In this document: piece by piece, positions 54,274 to 63,105 of the stretch
Numbering within the stretch: the stretch's first letter is position 1
How the letters are laid out: every line of letters begins with the position of its first letter
Source: an uncultured Cyclobacteriaceae bacterium
GTDB lineage: Bacteria > Bacteroidota > Bacteroidia > Cytophagales > Cyclobacteriaceae
DNA: 64,000 bases
Direction: 5' to 3'
Assembly (NCBI GenBank): GCA_905479015.1
Contig: CAJQKV010000037.1
Location: 1 to 64,000 of the forward strand
Notes under the pieces: generated by a model
Told to the model about the DNA's origin: nothing
Database searches by the model: none
What the model saw: only the letters and a program-made list of their open reading frames with translations
Translations under genes and position numbers: made by a program

Positions 54274-55611
54274 CTAGTTTTTAATATTTCCTGAAATTAT
54301 TTTATGCAAACGACTGGCATTTGAGTCAGTGAGACCTGAAATAAAGTCGAGCACTATGCGAAGGTTTTCATAGACAGACAATCGATCATTTGTCAGTTGT
54401 AATTTAAAGGAGTCAGGTAAAACTCTGTAAATTTTTTTATCCTTAGTTGAAACGAATTTAGGATTGTTTTTTATTGTAAATACCGCTTGACAGAAAGTAG
54501 CGGTAAGTTTTTCTATGATTTCATAACCCGCTACTTCCCTTTCGAGTACTTGTCGTGATTGATAAATGTATTCAACGGAGATTGAACTGATTTTTTCTAA
54601 GACGGGGGCCGAAGGGATTCTATCGGTCAAAGCATGATCAAAGTCACCTGTCAACAGTTCAGCTTCTTTTGAGACAAAAACCGTTACTACTTCCTGAATA
54701 AGTTGATAAATAGCCATGGCTCTCAAAACACCTAATTTTTCGTTCAAGTCAACGATTTTACTTAGCTTTTCTTCAGAAAACTTAGGGCCTATAATCTCAG
54801 CCAACAAGTTTTTTGTTTGGTCAAATGAAATAAGACCCAGTCGTGTGGCATCTTCTAAGTCTATGATACTGTAACAAATATCATCAGCAGCCTCGACCAA
54901 AAAAGCTAGGGGATGTCTTAACCAAGTGGTTTCTGATATTTTTTTAAGTTGCAGCTCTTCAGCGATGGTTTCAAAATAGGTAAAATTATCATTAAAGAAT
55001 CCATACTTGTGTTGGCTTTGCCGTGCGGGAACCTTTTTTGACGCACTACTTAAAGGGTATTTCGTAAAAGTAGCTAAGGTTGAGTAGGTTAAACTCAGAC
55101 CTCCATGATTGGGATTGGTTAGAATTCTAAACCCCTGTGCATTCCCTTCAAAATTTATTAAATCTGACCATTCAGCGGGTTCGACCTTAGACTCAAAAAA
55201 TCGGCCTTGCTCGGTATTCAAAAAGAAAGAGGAGATACTCTGCTCTCCGGAATGCCCAAAAGGAGGATTACCAAGGTCGTGGGCCAGACACGCAGCGGAT
55301 ACCACATCTCCAAAATCTTGGTATTTAATTCCAGATGCTCGGAGGGCTTCATTGTTAGATAAAATGATTTTACCCACCTCTTTTGCCAATGACCGGCCCA
55401 CACTCGAAACCTCTAGACTATGGGTAAGTCTACTGTGAACAAAGTCATCTTCAGGCATGGGAAAAACCTGTGTTTTGTCTTGAAGTTTCCGAAAGGGATG
55501 CGAGAAAATAATTCTATCGTAGTCCTGCTCAAATCGACTTCTTGTTTGGGCGAGAGGTACGGATTTAGATATGCCAAATCGTTTTGCTGAAAATAAATTA
55601 AGCCAATTCAT
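54274..55611 (-). CDS. dgt: Deoxyguanosinetriphosphate triphosphohydrolase-like protein
   Basis: A 445-residue HD-domain dNTP triphosphohydrolase that degrades dGTP or other dNTPs to the nucleoside and triphosphate. The N-terminus has the family pattern RFEQDYDRIIFSHPFRKLQ. The metal-binding HD residues are HSRLTHSLEVSSVG and CLAHDLGNPPFGHSGE, and the later Asp lies in LVEAADDICYSIIDLEDA. It is in the length range of the E. coli-like Dgt group rather than the short cyanobacterial-like group. It may set dNTP pools and limit phage or foreign DNA replication. A possible small ORF and glyS lie upstream on the same strand. Confidence 0.93.
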   Translation of the reverse strand: MNWLNLFSAKRFGISKSVPLAQTRSRFEQDYDRIIFSHPFRKLQDKTQVFPMPEDDFVHSRLTHSLEVSSVGRSLAKEVGKIILSNNEALRASGIKYQDFGDVVSAACLAHDLGNPPFGHSGEQSISSFFLNTEQGRFFESKVEPAEWSDLINFEGNAQGFRILTNPNHGGLSLTYSTLATFTKYPLSSASKKVPARQSQHKYGFFNDNFTYFETIAEELQLKKISETTWLRHPLAFLVEAADDICYSIIDLEDATRLGLISFDQTKNLLAEIIGPKFSEEKLSKIVDLNEKLGVLRAMAIYQLIQEVVTVFVSKEAELLTGDFDHALTDRIPSAPVLEKISSISVEYIYQSRQVLEREVAGYEIIEKLTATFCQAVFTIKNNPKFVSTKDKKIYRVLPDSFKLQLTNDRLSVYENLRIVLDFISGLTDSNASRLHKIISGNIKN

Positions 55612-55641
55612 AGATCAGTGTTAGGGAATTTTGATTCAACA

Positions 55642-55863
55642 TTAAACACATATCATCATAAAATTTATAATTATAATGGGACATTTCTTGGGAGGCCTCA
55701 AATTTTTTTCTATTGCGACGGGAAAAAAAGCTTTAATATGAGTGCCTCCATAAGTTCTAAAAAAGGAATTTTGACCCTTTTGGATCCATTCCCTTTCAGA
55801 AAAAGTCAATAGTTCCCAAGTTTTCATGGCAGGCACCGAGAAAAGATCAGCTAAATAGGACAT
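55642..55863 (-). CDS. Possible 73-residue protein between glyS and dgt
   Basis: A short ORF whose ATG at 55863 lies three bases after the glyS stop. It fills most of the 255-base gap before dgt (30 bases left). The predicted chain is MSYLADLFSVPAMKTWELLT, then a charged FSEREWIQKG, then AFFPVAIEKNLRPPKK and a hydrophobic end (CPIIIINFMMICV). I do not recognise it. The codon use is not strongly different from its neighbours. It could be a small coupled protein, or the remnant of a longer gene, or chance; no remnant family is evident. Confidence 0.35.
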   Translation of the reverse strand: MSYLADLFSVPAMKTWELLTFSEREWIQKGQNSFFRTYGGTHIKAFFPVAIEKNLRPPKKCPIIIINFMMICV

Positions 55864-55866
55864 TCA

Positions 55867-57414
55867 CTAAATGGATTTCAATAACTTTTTCAAGGTCACA
55901 TTTTCCTCTAAAATACGTGTGATGTCTGATATGGGGATACGTTCTTGCCTCATCGAATCTCGTTCTCTTATCGTGACGGTATCATCTTCAAGAGATTGAT
56001 GATCAATGGTGATGCAATAAGGAGTCCCTACGGCATCTTGTCTTCTATATCTACGCCCAATGGCATCTTTCACATCATATTGTGCCATAAAATCGTATTT
56101 AAGTTCCTTAAAAATTTCTTGTGCTTTTTCAGGAAGCCCGTCTTTATTCATCAAAGGGAGTACTGCTACTTTTGAAGGGGCCAACGCCGCAGGTAATCTC
56201 AAAACAATGCGTTCAGAATGATCATCAAGGACTTCTTCTTGATAGGCTGAAGATAAGATGGCTAAGAACATACGATCCAAGCCGATGGAAGTTTCCACTA
56301 CATAAGGGACATAAGATTCGTTTTCCTGTGGATCGAAATAACGGAGCTTCTTTCCAGAGAGCGCTTCATGCGCCATCAGATCGAAATTTGTTCTCGAATG
56401 AATTCCTTCGAGCTCTTTGAATCCCATGGGGAATTCAAATTCAATATCGCAGGCCGCATTGGCATAATGGGCAAGGTTGAGATGATCATGGAATCGGTAT
56501 TTCGCGGTACCTAATCCCAATGCGTTGTGCCAACGCATACGTTGCAGCTTCCAGTGCTCATACCATTTCATTTCTTCACCAGGCTTGACAAAGAATTGCA
56601 TTTCCATTTGTTCAAATTCACGCATTCGGAAGATAAATTGTCGGGCAATGATTTCGTTTCTAAAAGCTTTACCTATTTGGGCAATTCCAAAAGGAGGCTT
56701 CATTCTACTGGATTTCTGGATATTAGAAAAATTAACAAAAATACCTTGTGCCGTCTCTGGGCGTAAGTAAATAGTATGAGCCCCTTCTGAAACTGACCCC
56801 ATTTCGGTAGAAAACATCAAATTAAATTGTCTCACGTCCGTCCAGTTTTTAGTTCCCGAAACAGGATCCGCAATTTCGAGATCGACAATTAAGTTTTTAA
56901 AAGACTCAAGATCGTTTTCTGCAATCGCTGTTTTCATTCTATTTTCTATAGACTGAATTTGTTCGCGATAGTTGACAACTCTGGGATGGGTACTTATAAA
57001 TTGAGCTTCGTCAAAGTCCTCCCCAAATCTTTTGCGGGCTTTGGTCACTTCCTTATTTATTTTCTGCTCAATTTTCGCCATATGATCTTCAACGAGCACA
57101 TCTGCGCGGTAGCGTTTTTTAGAATCTTTATTATCAATGAGGGGGTCATTAAAGGCGTCTACATGTCCTGAGGCCTTCCATGTATTAGGGTGCATGAAAA
57201 TAGAGGCATCTAAGCCGACAATATTTTCATTCATTTGTACCATTGATTTCCACCAGAATTCTTTGATATTATTTTTTAATAAGACGCCATTGGGGCCATA
57301 ATCATAGGCAGCACTTAAGCCATCATAAATTTCACTGGACCCGTACACAAAACCATATTCTTTGCAATGTGCTGTGATTTTTTTTAAGGTGACTTCGTTT
57401 TCTTTTGTAGACAT
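55867..57414 (-). CDS. glyS: Glycyl-tRNA synthetase (single-chain, eukaryote/archaea-like)
   Basis: A 515-residue class II synthetase of the alpha2 type, not the alpha2beta2 type of E. coli. The motifs are the N-terminal CKEYGFVYGSSEIYDGLSAA, motif 2 FRNEIIARQFIFRMREFEQMEM, and motif 3 with ETSIGLDRMFLAIL. The C-terminal anticodon-binding domain begins with LPAALAPSKVAVLPL (about 405). An acceptor-side insert lies at about 90-180. The single-chain type is usual in Bacteroidota. A putative short ORF follows directly. Upstream are 140 bases without a clear promoter. Confidence 0.96.
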   Translation of the reverse strand: MSTKENEVTLKKITAHCKEYGFVYGSSEIYDGLSAAYDYGPNGVLLKNNIKEFWWKSMVQMNENIVGLDASIFMHPNTWKASGHVDAFNDPLIDNKDSKKRYRADVLVEDHMAKIEQKINKEVTKARKRFGEDFDEAQFISTHPRVVNYREQIQSIENRMKTAIAENDLESFKNLIVDLEIADPVSGTKNWTDVRQFNLMFSTEMGSVSEGAHTIYLRPETAQGIFVNFSNIQKSSRMKPPFGIAQIGKAFRNEIIARQFIFRMREFEQMEMQFFVKPGEEMKWYEHWKLQRMRWHNALGLGTAKYRFHDHLNLAHYANAACDIEFEFPMGFKELEGIHSRTNFDLMAHEALSGKKLRYFDPQENESYVPYVVETSIGLDRMFLAILSSAYQEEVLDDHSERIVLRLPAALAPSKVAVLPLMNKDGLPEKAQEIFKELKYDFMAQYDVKDAIGRRYRRQDAVGTPYCITIDHQSLEDDTVTIRERDSMRQERIPISDITRILEENVTLKKLLKSI

Positions 57415-57554
57415 GGGGGTAAAGAGAAAGGGATTAAAGGAGAAAATAAAATAATTACAAATTAAACTTGATGATTGCGCTCAGCTATTACATTAAAATC
57501 TCGAATTAGATGTATGCTAAAAGATTGCATTGAGATGAATTGAAATAGCAGATT

Positions 57555-59492
57555 TTATTTAATAAATTTAAATTCGAGGTCATCAAGGCTTTGGTTCAGT
57601 CCAACCACCGTTACCGTGTCATGTATACGCAGACGGGTATAACCATGAGAAATGATGGTTTGTCCTCCTCTGATGACGGACAAAATAATAACATCAGAGG
57701 GGAGTCGAAGATCTCTTAAATGGATTCCGTGGAGGTTAGGATTCAGTATTTCTATATCTCTTGTATCTTGATTTTGATCCATGCCCAGTAGCAATGAAGT
57801 GGCCTGAGGAGACCTCACAAAATGATCAAGTAAGCTCACCATTGCTGTTGAGGGATCAATTACTTTGGCTTCGAGGTCCAAGAAATTTTTGGAATTGTAG
57901 CGATGATTTAGGCGGACGACCAACTCTCTGGTACCAAATTCATGGTAGGCATATTCACAAATCAATAAATTAGCATCATCTGAAAGTAAGGTGACGACTA
58001 TTTCTACATTGCTGAAATCAATTTCAGCGAGTTCATCCCTGTCAAGGGACTTCAAATAGAGAATACTAATATCGGTCGGATCATCAAAAGAATCTTTGTC
58101 TTTCAGGGTCGCGAGTTGGACCCGATAATTTTTTTTCATGAGTTGTTGAGCAAGCGATACTGATTGGGGCTCAAAGCCAAAGATTAAAACTTCTTTGGTG
58201 ATCTCATTGTTTTGATGCCCCCTTGTCCGGGCCTCATTGACCTGATAAATGGCCCATTTGAAGAGCGGGGGGCCCACAAATTGATTGATCAATATCAATG
58301 CGAGTACAGCCGTTGAAAAAATGGCCCCCCATTCGGGGAATTGATTGCTGACTACCGTAGCTAAACCTAGGGTAACCCCGGCCTGGGTGATGTAAGACAT
58401 CCATCCAATGCTGATGTGTTTTATGGGGTCTCCAGCGATGAGCCCACCTCCAACAGAACCAAAGATCAATGCGATTAACCTTAAACTAAATAATAACAGG
58501 GCAACGGAGAGGACTTCTACAAATACAGATATATTTAAAGAAGCACCGGTCAAGGTGAAAAAGGCGACAAATATGTATAACTCTAAACTCCTGATTTGAT
58601 TGAGAAATTCAGCTCTAAACTTAGAAAAATTAGTGACATAGAAACTGGCCAAGATGCATATTAATAGGGGTTCTAAAAACAAGGCATGACCCCATTTTTC
58701 TAAGCTAAATATGGCCAGCCAATCACTGGTCCAATAAGCACTGTAACCGATCAGAAGAATCAAGAAAGATTTGGTTCTTTTATGAATGCTCAATGAGAGG
58801 GCAGTTTTTAAGGCATACCCAACGACAAAAATTCCTAAAACAAATGAGATCAAGAACTCCGCCAAAACAATGATTATTTGAATAAAGTCAAAAGAGCTTT
58901 CTTTTAATACCGATTGGGTCAAAGAAAGGCAGATTGAAAACAGGATAACTACCAAAAAATCTTTCACCACGGTAACGCCCATCACCGTTTGGGTAAAAGG
59001 TCCCTTAGATCGAAGTTCATTGATAATGGCAATGGCCGAAGCGGGTGAGCTGGCGATGAAAATAGTGGCCATTAATGAAGATATGGCCAATACAACTTTG
59101 GTTTCTTTATTTGCTAAAAAAGGAATGTAGTCTGCGGCCAACCAAAGGGCGCCTACACCGATAATAAAAGTAATGAACAATTGGCCAAACGAATTCCATT
59201 TAATGCTGTTAATTTGTTTTTTAAGTTCTTTCAGATACAATTCTGCCCCAGCCGCAAAAGCAATAAACCCCAGAGAAATATCGTTGATATATTTGAGATG
59301 AAACGGCGCGGCAATGGGAATTAAGTTCAATAAGTAAGGCCCTGTCAAAATGCCCATAACAATGAGGCCTGTGATCAGGGGCAAATGAATTTGTTGGAAT
59401 AATCTGGCAAGCTGATTAGCAGAAATAGCCACGATGATAAATCCAATGGGAAGGGTAAATACTTCCTGATATTTGGTAAATAATTCAAGCAT
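57555..59492 (-). CDS. CPA2 monovalent cation/proton antiporter with TrkA-like domains
   Basis: A 645-residue transporter. ATG 59492 is preferred to the TTG 59507 of the longest frame. Residues 1-385 form the antiporter core of about 12-13 helices, with FIAFAAGAELYLKEL in the fifth helix region and SSLMATIFIASSPASAIAI near the unwound helices. Residues about 405-525 are an RCK/TrkA_N-like domain and about 560-645 a TrkA_C-like domain. The RCK nucleotide loop GxGxxG is degenerate: FGFEPQSVSLAQQLM. Regulation by NAD(H) is therefore doubtful. It likely exchanges potassium or sodium for protons. It diverges from the DUF547 gene across only 31 bases. Confidence 0.9.
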   Translation of the reverse strand: MLELFTKYQEVFTLPIGFIIVAISANQLARLFQQIHLPLITGLIVMGILTGPYLLNLIPIAAPFHLKYINDISLGFIAFAAGAELYLKELKKQINSIKWNSFGQLFITFIIGVGALWLAADYIPFLANKETKVVLAISSLMATIFIASSPASAIAIINELRSKGPFTQTVMGVTVVKDFLVVILFSICLSLTQSVLKESSFDFIQIIIVLAEFLISFVLGIFVVGYALKTALSLSIHKRTKSFLILLIGYSAYWTSDWLAIFSLEKWGHALFLEPLLICILASFYVTNFSKFRAEFLNQIRSLELYIFVAFFTLTGASLNISVFVEVLSVALLLFSLRLIALIFGSVGGGLIAGDPIKHISIGWMSYITQAGVTLGLATVVSNQFPEWGAIFSTAVLALILINQFVGPPLFKWAIYQVNEARTRGHQNNEITKEVLIFGFEPQSVSLAQQLMKKNYRVQLATLKDKDSFDDPTDISILYLKSLDRDELAEIDFSNVEIVVTLLSDDANLLICEYAYHEFGTRELVVRLNHRYNSKNFLDLEAKVIDPSTAMVSLLDHFVRSPQATSLLLGMDQNQDTRDIEILNPNLHGIHLRDLRLPSDVIILSVIRGGQTIISHGYTRLRIHDTVTVVGLNQSLDDLEFKFIK

Positions 59493-59504
59493 ATTTGTAT
59501 GAAG

Positions 59505-59512
59505 CAAAATTA
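59505..59512 (-). promoter_or_regulatory. Weak candidate -7 box for the CPA2 antiporter gene
   Basis: The minus strand reads TAATTTTG (TAnnTTTG) 12 bases before ATG 59492, with a TTG 23 bases further upstream inside the DUF547 coding region. The message would be nearly leaderless and would exclude the TTG start at 59507. Confidence 0.3.
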
Positions 59513-59523
59513 AATATAAAACA

Positions 59524-60318
59524 ATGAAATTATTCCAAGGGGTCTATTGGGTAAGAATTTTCAAATTCTTTGTAATCATTCTGATATTACCAAGTTGTGC
59601 GTCAAAAAAAACACATGAAGCGGGAACGGAACCCATAAGTCATGAATTATGGAATGAGTTGTTAATAGAACATGTGGATACCTCTGGTTGGGTAAATTAT
59701 CAAGGTCTTAAAGAAGATCCTAAAATTCTCCTTGATTATTTAGCTCTTTTGAGCTCCAATCGACCCAATGAGGTGCATTGGAGCGGAAAAGAAAGGTTGG
59801 CTTATTGGATCAATCTATACAATGCGTTTACCTTAAAACTGATCATTGACCATTATCCATTGGAAAGCATCAAGGAGATTGGAAGCAGGATTCAAATACC
59901 GTTTATCAATTCACCTTGGGACATTGAGGGTATTGATTTTGGGGATGAAAAAATATCGCTTAATTACGTGGAGCACCAAATTCTCAGAAAATTTTTTAAC
60001 GAACCTAGAATTCATTTTGCCATCAACTGCGCTTCAGTTTCTTGTCCTGCCCTAAGAAATGAAGCTTATGTGGCCTTTAAAATCGATGAGCAACTCACAG
60101 ACCAAGCCCATAGATTTTTAAATGACCCTTCCAAAAATGTCATTACTCCAGAGCGGCTGCGTTTATCCAAGATCTTCCAATGGTTTTCGGAGGACTTTAA
60201 TGACCCTCAGACGCTTTATGAAAATCTTTCTTTGTGGTCGGGGATTCCCATTAATGATTATGCGACCTCTCAATTTATCGATTATGATTGGTCTCTTAAT
60301 GAACAACCTAGGCCCTAA
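59524..60318 (+). CDS. DUF547 domain lipoprotein
   Basis: A 264-residue lipoprotein: the N-terminus MKLFQGVYWVRIFKFFVII continues to a lipobox LPSCAS, Cys at about 26. The remainder is a single DUF547 domain: WVNYQGLKEDPKILLDYLAL, ERLAYWINLYNAFTLKLIID, and the strongly conserved HFAINCASVSCPALRNEAY. DUF547 may have a papain- or transglutaminase-like fold with a Cys-His centre, but no activity is established. Its location should be the outer membrane or periplasm. It diverges from the antiporter gene and converges with ugd, with a six-base gap. Confidence 0.9.
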   Translation: MKLFQGVYWVRIFKFFVIILILPSCASKKTHEAGTEPISHELWNELLIEHVDTSGWVNYQGLKEDPKILLDYLALLSSNRPNEVHWSGKERLAYWINLYNAFTLKLIIDHYPLESIKEIGSRIQIPFINSPWDIEGIDFGDEKISLNYVEHQILRKFFNEPRIHFAINCASVSCPALRNEAYVAFKIDEQLTDQAHRFLNDPSKNVITPERLRLSKIFQWFSEDFNDPQTLYENLSLWSGIPINDYATSQFIDYDWSLNEQPRP

Positions 60319-60324
60319 AAAGAT

Positions 60325-61635
60325 TTAGTTTTCGATGAATTCACGACCTATACTGTGATAGGTAAAGCCTAATTTTTTCATTTGAGCGAGATCGTACAGA
60401 TTGCGCCCATCAAAAATCGCCTTATTTTTCATTTTTGAAGCGACAATACTGAAGTCTGGTGTACGAAAAACAGGCCATTCAGTCATGATCATTAAAACAT
60501 CGGCATCTTCCAAAGCATCATATTGATTTTCAGCATAATACATGCGATCTCCGATTAATTCTCGGACATTATTCATGGCTTCAGGATCATAAACCCTAAG
60601 GTTTACCCCTTTTTCTAGCAATAGTTGAATATTGGCTAAGGCAGGCGCTTCCCTAATATCATCTGTGTAGGGTTTAAATGCCAGACCCCAAATAGCAATG
60701 GTTTTCCCCTTAAGGGAACCTAAAAATGTTTCGATGGGTTCGATGAGCTTTTCTTTCTGTTGGTCATTGACTTTCATGACGGCCTTGAGCAGATCAAATT
60801 CATAAGCTACGGCTTGTGCTGATTTGGATAAGGCTTGGACATCTTTTGGAAAACAACTTCCGCCATATCCAATACCGGCGAATAAAAATCGCTTTCCAAT
60901 GCGAGTATCTGTACCGATGCCTTGTCTTACGGCATCTACATCTGCACCTAGTAGCGAGCACAGATTGGCAATTTCATTCATAAAGGTGATTTTGGTGGCC
61001 AAAAAAGCATTGGCGGCATATTTGGTCAACTCCGCCGATTTGACATCCATAAAGATGATGGGATTTCCTTGCCTTACAAAGGGGGCATACAACTGCCGCA
61101 TGACGGCTTCCGCTTGGCTTGAAGCCGATCCAATGACCACCCGATCAGGTTTCATGAAATCATCGACAGCTACGCCCTCGCGCAAAAATTCAGGATTGGA
61201 GACCACATCAAAAGGGACTTTTGCTTTTTCAGCAATGACCCTATTTACTTTTTCAGCGGTTCCTACAGGCACGGTACTCTTATCTACAACGACGGTATAG
61301 TGGTCTAATAATCCGCCAAGTTCGGAGGCTACCTTTAAAATGTATTGTAAATCAGCGGATCCATCTTCTCCAGGGGGCGTAGGTAGGGCCAGAAAGATAA
61401 TATCTGCTCCTTTGATGCCTTGCGCCAAATCAGTAGTAAAGGATAGGCGTTGTTGATGTAAGTTGCGCTGAAATAAGGGTTCTAGACCGGGCTCATAAAT
61501 CGTGATGGTGCCCGCATTTAATTTTTTTATTTTGTCGGCATCTATATCAATGCAAGATACGTGGTTGCCCGTTTCAGCAAAGCAAGTACCCGTGACTAAA
61601 CCAACATATCCAGTTCCAACAACGGCTATTTTCAT
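60325..61635 (-). CDS. ugd: UDP-glucose 6-dehydrogenase
   Basis: A 436-residue enzyme oxidising UDP-glucose to UDP-glucuronate in two NAD-dependent steps, for surface polysaccharide. The NAD-binding loop is VVGTGYVGLVTGTCFAETG at about 5-23. The catalytic Cys is in GIGYGGSCFPKDVQAL near residue 258. The C-terminal UDP-binding domain starts about 315 (TIAIWGLAFKPYTDDIREAP). The gene is alone on the minus strand; the 293-base gap upstream is shared with rpsU. The neighbours include no glycosyltransferases, so it is a stand-alone sugar-nucleotide gene here. Confidence 0.96.
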   Translation of the reverse strand: MKIAVVGTGYVGLVTGTCFAETGNHVSCIDIDADKIKKLNAGTITIYEPGLEPLFQRNLHQQRLSFTTDLAQGIKGADIIFLALPTPPGEDGSADLQYILKVASELGGLLDHYTVVVDKSTVPVGTAEKVNRVIAEKAKVPFDVVSNPEFLREGVAVDDFMKPDRVVIGSASSQAEAVMRQLYAPFVRQGNPIIFMDVKSAELTKYAANAFLATKITFMNEIANLCSLLGADVDAVRQGIGTDTRIGKRFLFAGIGYGGSCFPKDVQALSKSAQAVAYEFDLLKAVMKVNDQQKEKLIEPIETFLGSLKGKTIAIWGLAFKPYTDDIREAPALANIQLLLEKGVNLRVYDPEAMNNVRELIGDRMYYAENQYDALEDADVLMIMTEWPVFRTPDFSIVASKMKNKAIFDGRNLYDLAQMKKLGFTYHSIGREFIEN

Positions 61636-61873
61636 AAATTTAAAGTTTCAGTCTACAAGTTTAATTCAAAGGGGACTAGATCAACAATTATTTCTGAAAT
61701 TGAATTATAATATAATTTTTTCAGCAAGACTTTTGGCCATGATAAGGGATAAATTAAAAAAGTAAAAGTAATTAGGCGGCCCTAAATAGGAGTATTCGAT
61801 GAGTGTCAACTTATTTTTTTAGCCAGCCTGCTAAAATACTTTGTATTTAAACCTCTATTTTTTGTAAGATTCT
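61636..61873. other. Intergenic region between ugd and the rpsU promoter
   Basis: About 240 AT-rich bases. No RNA gene, hairpin with T tract or convincing ORF is seen. The minus-strand promoter of ugd should be here, but no TAnnTTTG box is evident. Confidence 0.5.
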
Positions 61874-61903
61874 TTTGGATGCATATTAAAGTTTCTATAT
61901 TTG
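61874..61903 (+). promoter_or_regulatory. Probable promoter of rpsU-xer-hpf
   Basis: TTTG at 61874-61877, an 18-base spacer and TATATTTG at 61896-61903. Both elements match the Bacteroidota -33/-7 consensus (TTTG, TAnnTTTG). The transcript would begin near 61910, about 19 bases before rpsU. Confidence 0.65.
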
Positions 61904-61928
61904 CGCTCCTTTAGTAATTAAAGAAAAT

Positions 61929-62123
61929 ATGATTGTTATTAACATTAAAGACAACGAGTCTATAGACAGAGCCCTCAAAAGGTTCAAGAAAAAATTCGAA
62001 AAAACAGGTGCTTTGAGAGAGCTTCGATCTAGAACTTTTTTCACCAAACCTTCGGTAGTTCGCAGAGAGCAGATTAAAAAAGCAGCGTACATCCAAAATT
62101 TACGTGATCTTGAATCAAAATAA
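61929..62123 (+). CDS. rpsU: 30S ribosomal protein bS21
   Basis: A 64-residue bS21: MIVINIKDNESIDRALKRFK, followed by the basic KKKFEKTGALRELRSRTFF. In Bacteroidota ribosomes bS21 helps to hold the 16S 3' tail so that the anti-Shine-Dalgarno is masked. The sequence before the start (AATTAAAGAAAAT) contains no Shine-Dalgarno, only A-rich bases. Thus translation here would not depend on base pairing to the 16S tail. It heads a plus-strand set with a tyrosine recombinase (77 bases later) and hpf. The promoter just upstream is the best in the window. Confidence 0.97.
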   Translation: MIVINIKDNESIDRALKRFKKKFEKTGALRELRSRTFFTKPSVVRREQIKKAAYIQNLRDLESK

Positions 62124-62200
62124 TTCACTTAAATTTTAATTTTTTGATTTTTTGTCGCTAAGTTAGGGATACGTTTTATCGTTTTCTCTTAAACTCATGG

Positions 62201-63082
62201 ATGGTCGACAAATTTCTTAAATTTCTTGTTTACGAAAAAAGGTTCAGCCGACACACTTCACTGGCTTACCAAAAAGATTTAAACCAATTTTTTTCTTTTA
62301 TAAAAGCGGAATTCCAAATCCACACCGAACAATCGGTAGTTCACATACACTTGAGAGCATGGGTGGTTTCCTTACTAGAGGCCCAACTCAACCCCATTTC
62401 TGTCAACAGAAAAATTGCCTGTCTTAAATCTTATTTTAAATTCTTAAATGCGAGGGGCCTGCTTGTAAAAAACCCAACTTCAAGAATTAGACCCCTTAAG
62501 ACAGAAAAAAAACTTCCCTCTTTTCTAAGATTAAGTGAAATGATCCAATTGCTTGATCATATTGATTATGAAAATTCTTTTTCCGGAAGGCGAGACCAAT
62601 TGGCCATCGAGCTTTTGTATGCCTCGGGTATTAGGCTTTCTGAATTGATCAATCTGAAAGAATCGGATGTCAATCATTATGATGGGACTTTAAAAGTCTT
62701 AGGAAAAAGAAATAAAGAGCGCTTGGTTCCCGTCAACGAATTTTTGATCAAAATGATCAAATCCTTTATTATAGACTATAAGCAGACAGCAGCAGGCGAA
62801 TCAAAAACTTATTTACTGCTCACTGACAAAAAAAAGCAAATGTATCCCATGTTTGTTTATCGCTTGGTTCAAAAATATTTGGGTCAAATTACGACCTTGA
62901 AAAAGCGCAGTCCACATGTGCTCAGGCATACCTTTGCCACACATATGTTGGATAAGGGAGCAGAACTGAATGCAGTAAAAGACTTACTTGGGCACACGAG
63001 CTTGGCAGCGACCCAGGTGTATACCCATAATTCTATGGAAAAACTTAAAAAAACCTTTGACCAAGCCCATCCAAAAGCATAA
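62201..63082 (+). CDS. XerC/XerD-type tyrosine recombinase
   Basis: A 293-residue tyrosine recombinase with an N-terminal SAM-like DNA-binding domain (1-95) and catalytic domain. All catalytic residues are visible: Arg145 in ASGIRLSEL, Lys169 in LGKRNKERLVP, His239 and Arg242 in SPHVLRHTFATHML, His265 in LGHTSLAATQ, and the nucleophile Tyr274 in QVYTH. Its length and single-copy setting between rpsU and hpf fit the chromosomal Xer protein that resolves dimers at dif, not a phage integrase. Whether it is XerC or XerD cannot be said. The rpsU-xer-hpf order is conserved in Bacteroidota. Confidence 0.93.
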   Translation: MVDKFLKFLVYEKRFSRHTSLAYQKDLNQFFSFIKAEFQIHTEQSVVHIHLRAWVVSLLEAQLNPISVNRKIACLKSYFKFLNARGLLVKNPTSRIRPLKTEKKLPSFLRLSEMIQLLDHIDYENSFSGRRDQLAIELLYASGIRLSELINLKESDVNHYDGTLKVLGKRNKERLVPVNEFLIKMIKSFIIDYKQTAAGESKTYLLLTDKKKQMYPMFVYRLVQKYLGQITTLKKRSPHVLRHTFATHMLDKGAELNAVKDLLGHTSLAATQVYTHNSMEKLKKTFDQAHPKA

Positions 63083-63105
63083 TTATTAACTTAAACTTAG
63101 ACGCT

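Noticed and set aside
55618-55812. 64-residue plus-strand frame opposite the ORF between glyS and dgt
   Set aside because: It has no spacing or start-site support, whereas the minus-strand frame sits three bases after the glyS stop.
60824-61300. 158-residue plus-strand frame inside ugd
   Set aside because: Antisense to a well-conserved enzyme; the codon pattern is that of a shadow frame.
61904-61914. CTCCTTT in the rpsU leader, identical to part of the 16S 3' tail
   Set aside because: Seven bases can match by chance, and it may precede the true transcript start; no function can be claimed.
62201-63082. Tyrosine recombinase as a sign of an integrated element
   Set aside because: Its place between rpsU and hpf and its Xer-like size mark a chromosomal Xer protein; no att sites, cargo or phage genes are near.
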